In this document: piece after piece, positions 53,823-64,000 of the stretch
Layout: every line of letters starts with the position of its first letter
How positions within the stretch are numbered: the stretch's first letter is position 1
Assembly (NCBI GenBank): GCA_022414725.1
Contig: CM039462.1
Location: 11,833,173-11,897,172, forward strand
Reading direction: 5' to 3'
Length of the DNA: 64,000 bases
From: Microglena sp. YARC
Lineage: Eukaryota; Chlorophyta; Chlorophyceae; Chlamydomonadales; Chlamydomonadaceae
Made by a program: the position numbers and the translations under genes
The notes under the pieces: generated by a model
The model's database searches: none
What the model was told of the DNA's origin: nothing
The model's input: only the letters and a program-made list of their open reading frames with translations

Positions 53823-54233
53823 CCGATCTGTACATCTACCTTCAGATACGGACGGCCACCTCGCAGGGACTGATCACCCCTAACGAGATTCCTTTCCGAC
53901 CGCCTCCGAAAATGCAAGCCTTTAGGAGAAGTCTCGGGCTAGAGAAGGGGGAATTGTGGGTATGACGATACTCACACCACACTTACTCACACCACGCCCA
54001 CTCTTGGGAACTCGAATCCGACCTTGCTTTACCCGGCACCTCACAGATTGTATTATACATTTATACTGGCGCCTCAACCCGGGTAAAACACGACCGTTGA
54101 CCAAAGTTGGTCAACATACCGACATCGACAGACGACCTACTCGCAGGGAAACCGCCATAGTTACACCTGACGAATTCGCCCTTCGTAAAAGTGCACGACT
54201 TCAGGAGAAGTCTCAGGCCAGAGAGGGGGGAAT
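53823..54233 (+). pseudogene. Gypsy A pol C-terminal remnant
   Basis: Fragments such as RRETAIVTPDEFALRKSARL match the last part of gypsy B pol (PDEYVQRTSTRLREKSRARE). The frame runs on into the 3' LTR to 54309, as in gypsy B. Polypurine tract AGAGAGGGGGGAAT precedes the LTR. Confidence 0.8.
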
Positions 54234-54506
54234 TGTGACGGATAACGATCCTCACACCGCGGCCCCTCGAGGGGGCGACGACTTCCCGGAAGTAGGTGAA
54301 GAGTCGTAGTAGCCTAGTAGGACGACTCCTACGGGACGGGAAGTCGAACGAAGCGACCTGAACCCTGAAGTTCAGGCGACGCGCGAGATGATGTGACGAG
54401 CATATAAGCACGGCGAATATGCTCTAAGGCAGACAATATTAGGGATCATTCCCCTATCATCTCGTTGAACACATCTGAGTTTGTTAAGACGTATTCATAC
54501 GTCACA
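54234..54506 (+). repeat. 3' LTR of gypsy A
   Basis: 273 bp, TGTGACGG...CGTCACA; differs from the 5' LTR by small indels (such as an extra CCTAGTAG near 54310) and point changes. Confidence 0.93.
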
Positions 54507-54511
54507 CACTG

Positions 54512-55314
54512 GAAGATCGTAACTACATACCCTTGTACAGATATGCGAGCTCGTTGAGGCACAATCAAGATCGGTCAAATCCTGCTTACGAATACGAGAA
54601 CGACCACCTGCGAATTGACGTATCGACTAACCTCTGCCCTGACTGCCCTCCCCCGCGAGAGCTAACTCCAGCCTTGCTTGCGTCCATACCGCAACCTAGA
54701 ACCATCCTTGTCCCCCTGTTCAACTAAAAAATCCCAGAAGTTCAATTCCCCCTTGGTTTCTTCCTGCCACAGCTCACACCAACACCACGCTATCTCCAAG
54801 CTCTCTGCTTCTCTACAAAGCCACCTCATCTCTCCTACCCAACACCCACCTCCTCTCTCCAACCCACAATAGCCGGATATTCCATCCTCTCTATTTCTGT
54901 ACATAGCACGGACTACCGCTGGATCTTTCTACCCCTAAATAAACATACATACCGGTACATATAGGACATGAGTCATTAGTATGGTCAACCTGTCAGAATC
55001 ATAACATGGCCATCATCTAATTCAGCCTAGAGCCTTCTGCCTTCACGCCATTCGCATGCGGAGTCAACATGGGTAACATCAACACCTTCAAAAATAACAT
55101 AGAAATCAGGCTTATTTTAGATACCCGTTCGCCTTGTCCAAGCAAATGACCACATATCATTATTTATTTTAACATACGGGAGTGAAGCTGAGAAGGGCCA
55201 GGAATTTGCCAGTGGAAGTTTGCCAGTGAAGATAAGATGTGCCAGGAAGTTGTCAAGAAGCTGCCAGTGAAGCCGCCAGTGAAGCTGTACGCCTGAACTC
55301 CTTCTTATCCTCTC
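54512..55314. other. Intergenic, nothing recognised
   Basis: No motif-bearing ORF. The sequence joins that left of 41389 at the gypsy A target site. Confidence 0.5.
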
Positions 55315-55499
55315 TAGGGTACTTCCATTGACCAAATTGGCCAGCGCTTTGGCGCACTTGAAAATAAGAAAACTGCGCTTTGAAGAGCAAAAAGCGCCAA
55401 AATTGCTTGCTGCGCCCATAGGGAGTTGCAAAAAACTGCGCGAAACGCGCAGTGGGGCTTAGAAAGGCAGCACGCCAGCGCGCGTTTGGAAGTACCCTA
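55315..55499. mobile_element. hAT-type MITE, 185 bp
   Basis: TIR TAGGGTACTTCC at both ends, TSD ATCCTCTC/ATCCTCTA (7 of 8). Interior GCGC blocks and TTGACCAAATTGGCCAGCGC match the ends of the element at 42620-44173. Confidence 0.92.
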
Positions 55500-56580
55500 A
55501 TCCTCTATGTATAAACACGAATTCAGGCCTTTGTACCGTAGTTTTTTGCGATCAAAGATTTCCAGTTTTTCATCTCAATTACCAGTGGGTCTCCTTGCTA
55601 TTGTTTGCTTTGTACGCACTGTTCTTTATCTTGGTGGTTGGCACCAGCTACACACGCTTTGTACACATGGTGCACGTTGTGTGTACACCTGGCTTTTTAC
55701 ACATGCTTGTACAGTCCTTTATCTTGGTGGTGGCCCCCAGTAAAAGCTAACGGGCTCCCCCCCTTAACCTCACGCCTCGTAAGTCGTAATAAGGCATACC
55801 GGTACTATATACCGTATTTATTTATTTATTTATTTATTTATTTGTTTATTGATTTATTTACCGGTTTTATTCTTTATCCTGAGATGGCAAATTGGCAACT
55901 TGAGTGCTCGTTCGGCATGAAGTGTCGAGTCATGGCACTGTGTGAGTGGCACTGCTGCACTGCAGCAGCTAGCACCTGCACTTGCATATGTTGGCCCGTC
56001 GTCTTGCACCAAGTACCCACCAAGATAACCCCAAATGCCCCTTCTGGGCGAGGATCGGGGTTGAGGACCCCGGGCTAGGACTCCAGCACGGATGGACTAC
56101 AGGTGCGATGATGCTTTGCACCCCAACGACCTACGCGAGCTTTCTTCGCCCATTCGTAGCCAACGATATTGGGAACGTACCGGTGGAGGAGAGCAGTAGC
56201 ATGAGAAATGATTTCACAATATGACGACAATAGCACGTCATCATTCTACCACCTCGAAGCTGCTTTCTCCGTTTCCGACATAGGGATTAATGGGAATCTG
56301 CAGAGAGGAGGCGTCAGACGAGGCTGGCAGCACCCAGCTCCAAGCGGGCGGCACGCCCCCGCGAGGGAAGCAGCTTCGCTATGCTCCATACATAGCTATC
56401 GCAAGAAGTTGCTTTACAGAGGTGGACGTGTGATTGTGGATGTCTAGCGTTTGACGAGTGACCTGCAATTGTTGACGATTGCAGGCCCGTGCAGGCCCGG
56501 GTGCTCGGGGGAAGGCCGGGGAAGGCCAGGCGCGCCAGAATCGGCGAAGACCTGGCAATGATCTGGCATCTTACTATCAT
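55500..56580. other. Intergenic upstream of host gene B
   Basis: An (ATTT)n tract at about 55815-55860. Repeated short GTACACA/CTTTATCTTGGTGG motifs at 55620-55735. No gene recognised. Confidence 0.5.
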
Positions 56581-56587
56581 TATATAA
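56581..56587 (+). promoter_or_regulatory. TATA-like element of host gene B
   Basis: TATATAA followed by CGGACGCG, 315 bp before the start codon; gene A has a comparable TATATAAC upstream. A poly-C tract (56661-56687) lies between it and the start. Confidence 0.5.
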
Positions 56588-56655
56588 CGGACGCGTCCGA
56601 GGACGCCATCCACCATCCACCATAAGCTTCCTGTGCAGCGCACATGCCTGCCAAC

Positions 56656-56690
<35 letters not shown>

Positions 56691-56895
56691 GATAATCAAC
56701 CACACCGCCCTTCGACAATTGTTCGCATCATCAGGAATCAATCCCATTATCTACTGCAGCCCATACAGATTCAATATCAATCGCTACATGGTTACACTTC
56801 AAGCAATCCCACAACGCTCGAAGCGTCAAATTATCACCGCTCAGACCCCTGACATAGCAGTTCTTAGACCCCCAAACTCCCAGGGCACGGCAACC

Positions 56896-58375
56896 ATGGC
56901 CGAAGAAGCCCACAGCGAAATCTGCAACACCCAAGGTCGCGCTCGTTTCGGAAGAAAGAGCCCCGACGCAAAGAAATGTCTCTCCTCCTCCTCCTCCTCC
57001 TTCTCCCCCTCCTCCTCGTCATCATCGCACCCAGCAGCTTCCTCCGACTCCGCCCCGGCCCCGACCCTGATGGCCTCAGTCACCCTACTCCTGGAGCGGC
57101 AGGGAGCTCGCTTTATTTTCCCCGAGGGCAACTGCTACGCCTTGCACGGCTCCCTGTCCCAGGAGAACTTCAATTACATCGTGAACCAGCTCAACGCAGC
57201 GGTCAAAGGGAAGGCACCAAGCATCGGCATTGTCAATAGAGCTCTTATGCGAGCTCCCCTAACCAGTTACATCATGCGTTCCGCCTTTCTTAGACGGGTG
57301 AGTGAGCGAGCTTGATCAGAACAAACGTCATTATGCATTTCCAGGCTCTCAGATCAGGTCAGATCCCAACCAGTATCGAGTAGGAAGGGGGGGGCGGGGG
57401 GGGGGGGGGGGGGGGGGGCGGCGAGTGGGCGATGGCGCACGTGATGGACTTTTGACATATGATAGACCGATGACCCTTCCCTAGGATATTGAGCACAACT
57501 TCGGCCCCTCCCCTAAGGCTCCTACAAGCACCTTTCCCCCCCCATCAAGCAAACCCAAATGGCTGTAAGGTAGCACCCCCTAAGGGTTCGTATCCCCACG
57601 GGTGTCCTTTTGTGTTGAGGTCGCTGCCAACCACCATGGTAGCTTTGTCCAGTTTAAGTGGCAGCCCGTTCCCTACCGCCGTAAGACTGGGCTCCCTTAA
57701 TACTACGCCCCACCAGGCGTTATCATTACTAGCACCCCCAAAACACCAAGGTACACATCATCCAGCACTTGTGCTACAAGTAGCACCTTCAAGAAAACAC
57801 GGCCGCTCACCAGTTTTTTGTCAAATATGTAAGTGGGTTTTCCCAGCTTTATGGTTGTAGGCTTCCTCCAGGGACAGCGTGTAAATGCTTCCTACAGCTT
57901 CTAGAGCTTTTTGGGGCCATTTGGGTCAAAAAGAAGAAAACACTTTTTTGTCTTATAGCAGGCTTATCTGTAAGCCTGCTATAAGAACAAAAAAGTTCTT
58001 GCTTATAGCGATAATTTCGCTGAAACGGGGTCAAAACTAGCGATCGCTATATAAAGCGGAAAAACAATCCCTGCCACTCACCACCTTTCTGTGTCCTCCT
58101 CCTCGCAGATGCACGGCCCCATGTACTTAGCGTTGCAAGCATCCTGCAAGAGCCTGAATAAAGAATTCAAGGATTTTGTCAACCTGCGTGTTCGCTGTAT
58201 ACCCAGGACAGAGTACTTCCGCATAGACATGGAGGTCTTAGATTTCACCAAGATCACCGACCATCAAGATATCTCGTTACGGGGATTTCATGACTGCCTC
58301 TTAGACATTGATGAAGAGGAGGAATTTGAAGAGGAGGATTTAAAAAGCTGTGATTATCTGTCTAAGGGTCAGTAA
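56896..58375 (+). CDS. Host gene B, two exons (paralog of gene A)
   Basis: The start ATG 56896 has an ACCATGG context. Exon 1 (56896-57297) encodes a Ser-rich stretch (residues 30-50), then LLLERQGARFIFPEG, YALHGSLSQENFNYIVNQLN. The donor is CGG/GTGAGT, the intron 57298-58108 (with poly-G at 57388-57418), the acceptor CCTCGCAG. Exon 2 (58109-58375) starts MHGPMYLALQASCKSL in phase 0 and ends with an acidic tail (DEEEEFEEED). Total about 222 residues. Both exons align with host gene A, which supports the model. Function is unknown. Confidence 0.8.
57600..57735 (+). repeat. Dispersed repeat inside host gene B intron
   Basis: Similar to 2310-2440, sharing GGGCTCCCTTAA, ACGCCCCACCAGGCG and TTATCATTAC. 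Confidence 0.7.
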
Positions 58376-58397
58376 CCCACCGACCCTAAGTGCGCCT

Positions 58398-58500
58398 ACT
58401 CTTTTATAGGAGTGGCAACGCCATTCAAACAGAATCCTCAATTTCACTGGTTTGTGTCGGGGGACCCACCTCTTGGGGTGAAAGTCCTTTCACAACTAAA
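58398..58500 (+). repeat. Dispersed repeat, second copy of 24625-24725
   Basis: Shares GCAACGCCATTCA, GGGGGACCCACCT and GGGGTGAAAGTCCTTTCACA with an A-rich end. Confidence 0.65.
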
Positions 58501-58533
58501 AAACAAAAAAAAGTAACTGCGCCTTGGTGCAGT

Positions 58534-59830
58534 CTAATGAGAGTCACCAACAGGATTTTGAGCGTGTTTGTCTTCAATCTATTACATATATAGCTTTTCT
58601 TTTCCGCAACGAGCAGCAGCTTATAATCAGCTCCCCTGGCTTGCTTCCCAGCCAAACCGAAAACAAAGTAGTGCATATGAGAGCTGACAGCATTAGCTTT
58701 TCGGTTCAGTTAAAATCTTGGGGCTTGGCCCAATGGCTGGATTAGGGAGCTGCCTAGAAGCTGCTGCTCGGAGCGGAAAAATAAAGCCATGATCTATTAC
58801 GATGTTGCCCATGGCTCAACGTGTCTCAGGACTAATGAGAGTCACTGACAGGAGTCTGAGCATGTTTATCTTTAACCTATTATAGTCACGCTGTTGTCCA
58901 TGGCTCTGCGTGTTTCAAGATAGGCTAATGAGAGTCGCTGACAGGAGTTTGAGCGTGTTTGTCTTCAACCTAGAACCGCCACAAAGTTACTTGCTCGTGG
59001 CTATATTTGTGTCAAGACTAATGAGAGTCACCGACAGGAGTCTGAGCATGTTTTCCTCAGTCTAGGACAGTCACAAGGTTAGTTGCCTGTGGCTATATTT
59101 GTGTCAAGACTAATGAGAGTCACCGACAGGAGTCTGAGCATGTTTTCTTCAATCTAGCACAGTCACAAAGTTAGTTGCCCATGGCTAGCCATGTCTCCAG
59201 ACTAATGAGTGTCACCAGCAGGAGTTTAAACGTGCTTGTCTGCAATCTTTTGCAGTCACGAGGTTGCCCGTGGCTATATGTGTGTCAAGACTAATGAGAG
59301 TCACCAACAGGAGTCTGAGCATGTTTTCTTCAGTCTAGTACAGTCACGAGGTTAGTTGCCCGTGGCTATACTTGTGTCAAGACTAATGAGAGTCACCAAC
59401 AGGAGTCTGGGCATGTTTTCTTCAGTCTAGTACAGTCACGAGGTTAGTTGCCCGTGGCTATACTTGTGTCAAGACTAATGAGAGTCACCAACAGGAGTCT
59501 GAGCATGTTTTCTTCAGTCTAGTACAGTCACGAGGTTAGTTGCCCGTGGCTATACTTTTGTCAAGACTAATGAGAGTCACCAACAGGAGTCTGAGCATGT
59601 TTTCTTCAGTCTAGTACAGTCACGAGGTTAGTTGCCCGTGGCTATACTTGTGTCAAGACTAATGAGAGCCACCAACAGGAGTTTGAGCATGTTTTCTTCA
59701 GTCTAGTACAGTCATGAGGTTAGTTTCCCGTGGCTATACTTGTGTCAAGACTAATGAGAGTCACCAGCAGGAGTTTGAGCGTGTTTGTCTTCAGTCTAAT
59801 ACAGTCTAGAGGTTGCCAGTACTAGTCTAG
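58534..59830 (+). repeat. Minisatellite, 92-bp unit, about 12 copies
   Basis: CTAATGAGAGTCACC...CAGGAGT...GAGCATGTTTTC...CAGTCTAGTACAGTCACGAGGTTAGTTGCCCGTGGCTATA recurs at 58534, then 58832, 58925, 59018, 59110, 59202, 59291, 59383, 59475, 59567, 59659 and 59751. The first gap is larger because a MITE sits in the first unit. Confidence 0.95.
58585..58791. mobile_element. MITE (CAGCAGCTT family), copy 2, inside minisatellite
   Basis: Inverted ends TTTTCCGCAACGAGCAGCAG and the complement of CTGCTGCTCGGAGCGGAAAA; TSD ATCTATTAC on both sides (58577-58585, 58792-58800). Confidence 0.88.
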
Positions 59831-59936
59831 TACAGTGCATTACAGTCTAGTACAGTCTATTACAGTTTGCCAGTCTAGTAGAGTCTAGTACAGTCTGCCA
59901 GTCTAAGAAAGAGGTTGCCCAAGGCTATACGTATCC

Positions 59937-60139
59937 CACTGTTTTTTATTCCGGCTATGAGCAGCAGCTTCTAGGCAGCTCCCCTGGCTGGCTAATCAGC
60001 CAAACCTAAAGTAATCTAGTGCACCTTGAAGCTGACGCAATCAGCTTTCTAGCGCTGCTGAATTTCTTAGGCTTAGACCAGTGGCTGTCTCAGATAGCTG
60101 CCTAGAAGCTGCTGCTAGTAACAGAAAAGGAAAACAGTG
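59937..60139. mobile_element. MITE (CAGCAGCTT family), copy 3
   Basis: TIRs CACTGTTTTTTATTCC and the complement of GGAAAACAGTG; perfect 8-bp TSD ACGTATCC (59929-59936, 60140-60147). Interior GAGCAGCAGCTTCTAGGCAG and its inverse match the other copies. Confidence 0.9.
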
Positions 60140-60184
60140 ACGTATCCCCACCTTACAGCCATGTTCCTGTAGGAATCGACGTCC

Positions 60185-60245
60185 GTATGTATGTATGTAT
60201 AGTCCAGGGGGTAGCCAATTGGACTAGAGGAATTTGCCCAACCTC
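60185..60245 (+). repeat. Dispersed repeat CAGTCCAGGGG...GGGACTTGCCCAAC
   Basis: GTATGTAT, then AGTCCAGGGGGTAGCC and TTGCCCAACC. The family recurs at 61101-61155, 61975-62034 and 63095-63152, and inverted at about 1500-1556. Confidence 0.8.
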
Positions 60246-60673
60246 AGCTTTACGCTTGATATTCCAGGGATAGCATAGGATCGGTGTTGACCTCTGAATC
60301 CGCATCCATTTATCCGGTCTAAAATGATTTCTAGTTTATTACATTACTTTAGCTTAGACAGGCCATTATTGATCCAAGGCAAGCCTGCTCCACACATTTG
60401 GGAGGGGTCTTCCAAACATGCTTTTGATGAAAATCAAAGGGCACAAGTTCTATGCGATGCTAGGAACTGTCGGAGAGTATTAGCAATGGAGCGACGGGTG
60501 GCAACGGAAGGCAGCTAGTTACAAGATCATTGGCTGACATGTCAGCCTTCGTCTCGATCAGACGGTCAGACGGTCGACAAATGGGTAACCCTGGGTGCTC
60601 CCGCCCCCTTGAAGAGGGGGCTCCACCAATAAGCAAGAATCTAGGCAGTGGAGCAAGGGAGCTTGGCTATATG

Positions 60674-60846
60674 TAGGGAACGGCAATATGGTATCATGTG
60701 ATATCATGTCATCATATGATATCATATGATGCCGGCAGTCTAGGCTAAAGTTACCACTTATGTACAATATCATACGATGCAGTTTGTATGATATCGTAGG
60801 ATATCGTGCTCGCCTTTGGTCCACATCATATGATATGCCGGTTCCT
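60674..60846. mobile_element. MITE rich in CATATGATATCATATG, copy 1
   Basis: Ends TAGGGAACGGC and GCCGGTTCCTA are inverted. The interior is full of CATATGATATCATATG palindromes and shares GGCTAAAGTTACCA with the other copies. Confidence 0.8.
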
Positions 60847-61100
60847 AGCTCTGATACAGCTCTTGAGTCCTTCCTCCTCAGCTAGCTCTCCCATCATATG
60901 AACACACAAACACATGTGCATGCCTCATCCAGACCCTATATAACACCACTTGCAACACCCACCCACCCATGTTCTGAAGTCTTACACTCTGCACTCTGTA
61001 GGATATCATGCTCGCCTTTGTTTCACATCATATGATATGCCGGTCCCTTGTTATATGGCCCTGTCGCAGCATATCGCTGATTAGATTGGCTACATGTACA

Positions 61101-61243
61101 TGAATGTATGTTACAGTCCAGGGGTAGGCCAAAAAGACTAAAGGGACTTGCCCAACCGTACAGGAAGGGCTTAAAAAACAAAAGCACTGATGAACTGAGC
61201 CCCAAACAATCTTTTAACCGACGGGGGCCCTGAGTTCGTGCTA
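61101..61243 (+). repeat. Dispersed repeat, copy 2 of 1425-1556
   Basis: From TACAGTCCAGGGGTAGGCC to GGGGGCCCTGAGTTCGTGC; inverted relative to the copy at 1425. Confidence 0.8.
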
Positions 61244-61629
61244 CAGTGATAAGCAATTCTATAACACGTGTGCAGCATATGCATCCACCTAAGTATCAGC
61301 CTGAGCTCAACCCTCTGCATGATTGTATGGTATGCATGACTGTATGCATGATTGTATGAATGATTGCATGCATGAGTGGACGCATGATAGGCTGAGGGTC
61401 CCCATACCAACAGAAAAGTCTTTCAGTCATGGGGTAGATGAATGAAGCTACATTCCTTCTTTAGACAGCAAGAATGGCCATTTGAGCTCAGCAGCGTAGC
61501 ATCCCTCGGTAACCCATCTTCCACCTCTGACCTTGTCAGGCTCGGATTGGGTTATGTTGGTTTGCTACATTTTTCCGCCAACTACTTTGGGCTGCTCATT
61601 GTCTTCCGATATCAAGTCCCTCAGTGCGG
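61244..61629. other. Intergenic, nothing recognised
   Basis: Repeated GCATGATTGTATG-type words at 61315-61385 only. Confidence 0.5.
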
Positions 61630-61930
61630 TACCCACAGAAGCCAGGGAGTATACTAAGCCTTGTCAGCCTTGGAACAGGCGGCAGCTAGAACCCACAGAA
61701 AACAGGGATTATAACAACGAAAAACAGCAGGGAGTATACTAAGCATTGTCAGCCTTGGAACAGGCGGCAGCTAGAACCCGCAGAAACCAGGGAGTATACT
61801 CACGGAAACCAGGGAGTATACTAAGCCTTGTTAGCCTTGGAACAGGCTGCAGTTAGAACCCCCGGAAACCAGGGGAATGTACCCACAGAAACCATGGAGT
61901 ATACCAAGCGTTGTCAGCCTCGGAAGAGGC
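61630..61930 (+). repeat. Degenerate tandem repeat, about four units
   Basis: CCACAGAAACCAGGGAGTAT, ACTAAGCCTTGTCAGCC and GGAACAGGCGGCAGCTAGAA recur with variable spacing; a single similar unit occurs near 2197. Confidence 0.8.
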
Positions 61931-62365
61931 AGCAGATCAAAAAATCGCTTGGAGGATGACAGATTGATCCTTGCCTATGTATGTATACTACAGTCCAGGG
62001 GGAGCCAATTAGGCTGAAGGGACTTGCCCAACCTCGATTATTCAAGGCCAACTAATCTAGGCCAACCTAGAAGAATAAAAGCCAATTAGGGACTTGCCCA
62101 ACCTAGAATAATCAATGCCAACTCTAGATCTAAGGGCCCTTGAGCGATTGATGCCTTGCACAGGAGCACAACTGTACGTAGGAGCCCAGTGGGTAGCACT
62201 TGCCACATAGTTCATGTCACCTACTTGTGGCGGCCCCAATACAGATAATTTATTTGTATTTATATTCCAGTCCAGTCATCGTCGCACCACCCCACTGCTG
62301 GTCTGGTCTGGGCCAGATCAGCAGACCCGACTGATGGTCTGGTCTGGTCTGGGCCAGACTGTTAG
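61931..62365. other. Intergenic with dispersed repeat 61975-62034
   Basis: Contains one CAGTCCAGGGG repeat copy and, at 62290-62360, a doubled TCTGGTCTGGGCCAGA motif. No gene. Confidence 0.55.
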
Positions 62366-62640
62366 TGTTATTGCCGTGTGTGAGTAATTTTTCTCGGACT
62401 TGATAGCATTGTATATGGCAACCTTTTCCAGCCTTATTGATGTGTGTGGGTATATGTTCTCTGAGTTTATAGCATTGTATGTAGTGACCTTTGCCAGCCT
62501 AATTGATGCGTGTGGGTATATGTTCACTGAGTTGCATTGCATTGTATGTTGCAATCTTTGTCAGCCTTATTGCTGTGTGTGAGTAGATATTACCTTGCCT
62601 AATACAATTGTATATAGCAACCTTATCAAAATTATCGTTC
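62366..62640 (+). repeat. Tandem repeat, about 68-bp unit, four copies
   Basis: Units share TTGATGTGTGTGGGTATATG, GCATTGTATGT and a CAACCTTTGCCAGCC-like end. Confidence 0.85.
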
Positions 62641-62707
62641 GCTGCAGGTTCCCAGTTTGGGTCTCCAGGCACTTAACTGACAGATTCAAGATTGCTTGCA
62701 ATATATG

Positions 62708-62847
62708 TAGGGGACAGCAATATGATGCGAGCAGTCTGACTGGGCTAAAGTTACCATTTATATACAATATCATATGATGCAACTTGTATGATATCATATG
62801 ATATCATACTTGCCTTTGGTCAACATCATATGATAAGCTGGTCCCTA
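62708..62847. mobile_element. CATATGATATC MITE, copy 2
   Basis: Same ends (TAGGGGACAGC ... AGCTGGTCCCTA) and interior (GGGCTAAAGTTACCA, TATACAATATCATATGATGC) as the copy at 60674. Confidence 0.8.
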
Positions 62848-62867
62848 AATAAATGTGTGGTGGCATC

Positions 62868-63075
62868 TCTATACCACCCACCACCAACAACCACCAACAA
62901 CCACCAACAACCACCAACACCAACCACCCAACCAACCACCTTCCACCACCATCACCTAACCAACCACCTCCCACCACCCAATCACCCAACCAAACACCTC
63001 CCACCATCAGCCCACCACACCTCCCACCATCACACACACACACCTCCCATCACACACACACACACCTCTAGGAAC
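62868..63075. repeat. (CCACCAACA)n and CA-rich low complexity
   Basis: Proline/histidine/threonine-rich frames here come from the repeat. Confidence 0.9.
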
Positions 63076-63094
63076 GTTTGATTGCTTGACGATT

Positions 63095-63536
63095 GTGTAT
63101 GTATGTTACAGTCCAGGGGTAGCCACTTTGGCTAAAGGGACTTGCCCAACTGTGTGCTTTACCATCTAGTGACTAGTGTATGGTGCCAGCCCTGGCTAGG
63201 TTCACACAGTCTCAGATTTGCGGCCTCGGAAGAGGTAGAGAACTTCCCTCCGTGCTGTAGCGCGGTAGTCCAAGCTCAGGCGCAGGGGGTCTGCGAAACC
63301 AAATAAACCCAAAATGGTCGCTTTCTCCAGTATGTACACACGCATGCAAACGGGAGGGTTCCTCAATCTCACGCCTGTGGCATGGCGTACGAATTTTCAA
63401 TTGTATGGTACCCGCCCGTACCCTCCACAGCTATGTGCTGAAAGCTACCCGTGCTTTAGTAATGAGACGTTAATGTATTGTTTACATTTTGGTGTACGCA
63501 GTTGAATTCACCATTGATCCACCTGTCACCAGCATG
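63095..63536. other. Intergenic with one dispersed repeat
   Basis: 63095-63152 is a CAGTCCAGGGG...TTGCCCAAC copy; the rest holds no recognised feature. Confidence 0.55.
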
Positions 63537-63734
63537 TAGGGACCGGCAAATCATATGATGCTGACCAAAGACGAGTATGATATCATATGATATCACACAA
63601 AAATCATATGATTTAATATCATATGATATGATGCCGTAGGCCAAAGTTACATAGTCAGACTGCCGGCATCGTATGATATCATATGATATCATATGATGGC
63701 ATGGTATCATATGGTATCATATTGCCTATCCCTA
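63537..63734. mobile_element. CATATGATATC MITE, copy 3, opposite orientation
   Basis: Ends TAGGGACCGGC and GCCTATCCCTA; interior GGCCAAAGTTACATAG and repeated ATCATATGATATC. Confidence 0.8.
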
Positions 63735-64000
63735 CTAGTATGTTGGTAGATCTCTAATTTAGCAGTGCATCTATGATAATCCTTTCTTGAACACTCTGCA
63801 TGATTGTACATATACAATTGTTAAGTTGTAAAAACACGCACAGACTGCCCCTGGCCTCTTTGTCTCCTTACTTTATCCTAAGTTGAACTTGGTGACATAG
63901 CTTCAGCCAGCAATTTTGCTGCTAGCCGTCTTTGGCTATAAAAATAAGTTTACCAGCCGTTACCAGGGAAAACATATCCGTGAACATTTTTATTTATTTC
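63735..64000. other. Window end, nothing recognised
   Basis: No ORF or repeat family is identified. Confidence 0.5.

Larger units (their letters stand above)
41394..54506 (+). mobile_element. Ty3/gypsy element A, host of nested insertions
   Basis: LTRs at 41394-41658 and 54234-54506 begin TGTGACGG and end TCACA; the TSD CACTG is intact (41389-41393, 54507-54511). Of the 13.1 kb, about 9.5 kb are later insertions: a hAT-like element, gypsy B and a LINE. The remaining pol is degenerate and gag/protease are largely gone. Confidence 0.93.

Noticed and set aside
54533..54872. Short ORFs downstream of gypsy A
   Set aside because: No motif, no splice context, and low-complexity residue use.

Overview
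The window is repeat-dense eukaryotic nuclear DNA. Evidence for this is GT-AG introns with matching phases, long-terminal-repeat (LTR) and non-LTR retrotransposons, TIR transposons, minisatellites, and long C/G homopolymers. A short CCCTAAA telomere-type tract and algal-style Ty1/copia and chromovirus-type Ty3/gypsy elements suggest a green-lineage microalga; this is inference, and no species is assigned. No bacterial operons, rRNA or convincing tRNA genes were seen.

Layout. 1-3165: minisatellite, dispersed repeats, and a solo LTR with a 5-bp target-site duplication (TSD). 3171-9963: a Ty1/copia element on the minus strand (TSD CCCAA) with a shortened 5' LTR. 11632-12155: a 5'-truncated LINE. 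13785-20769: a second copia family on the minus strand (TSD GCCTG); its 5' LTR is split by a 0.55-kb insertion carrying an ORF with a PCNA-binding-like motif. 20770-25575: small TIR elements, G tracts and an interstitial telomere repeat.

25679-40750 is the most interesting part. A small host gene on the minus strand (exon 1 near 40331-40555, exon 2 at 25679-25954) has a 13,990-bp TIR transposon (26036-40025; 29-bp TIRs, TSD CCAG) in its intron. An uninterrupted paralog of that gene lies at 56896-58375. The transposon has two divergent multi-exon transcription units. The left one (minus) encodes a DUF7869-like, probably DDE-type, protein. The right one (plus) encodes a large unrecognised protein whose last exon resembles the beta4-beta5 part of an adenine methyltransferase. 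A palindrome of the form CTCCCGA-N6-TCGGGAG occurs in most introns, and in two of them has expanded into 79-bp-period arrays (15 and about 22 copies), one with a 315-bp higher-order period.

41394-54506 is a nested stack. Ty3/gypsy element A (TSD CACTG) was hit by a hAT-like element (42620-44173, TSD GTCCTGCC), by Ty3/gypsy element B (45661-51610, TSD CAGAC) and by a LINE (51816-53822). 54507-64000 holds the host gene paralog, several MITE families with 8-bp TSDs, a 92-bp minisatellite and other dispersed repeats.

All retrotransposon copies are broken by stops or frameshifts. In both copia families and in gypsy B, gag and pol share one reading frame separated by a single stop at the gag/pol boundary, which suggests stop-codon readthrough as the expression strategy.
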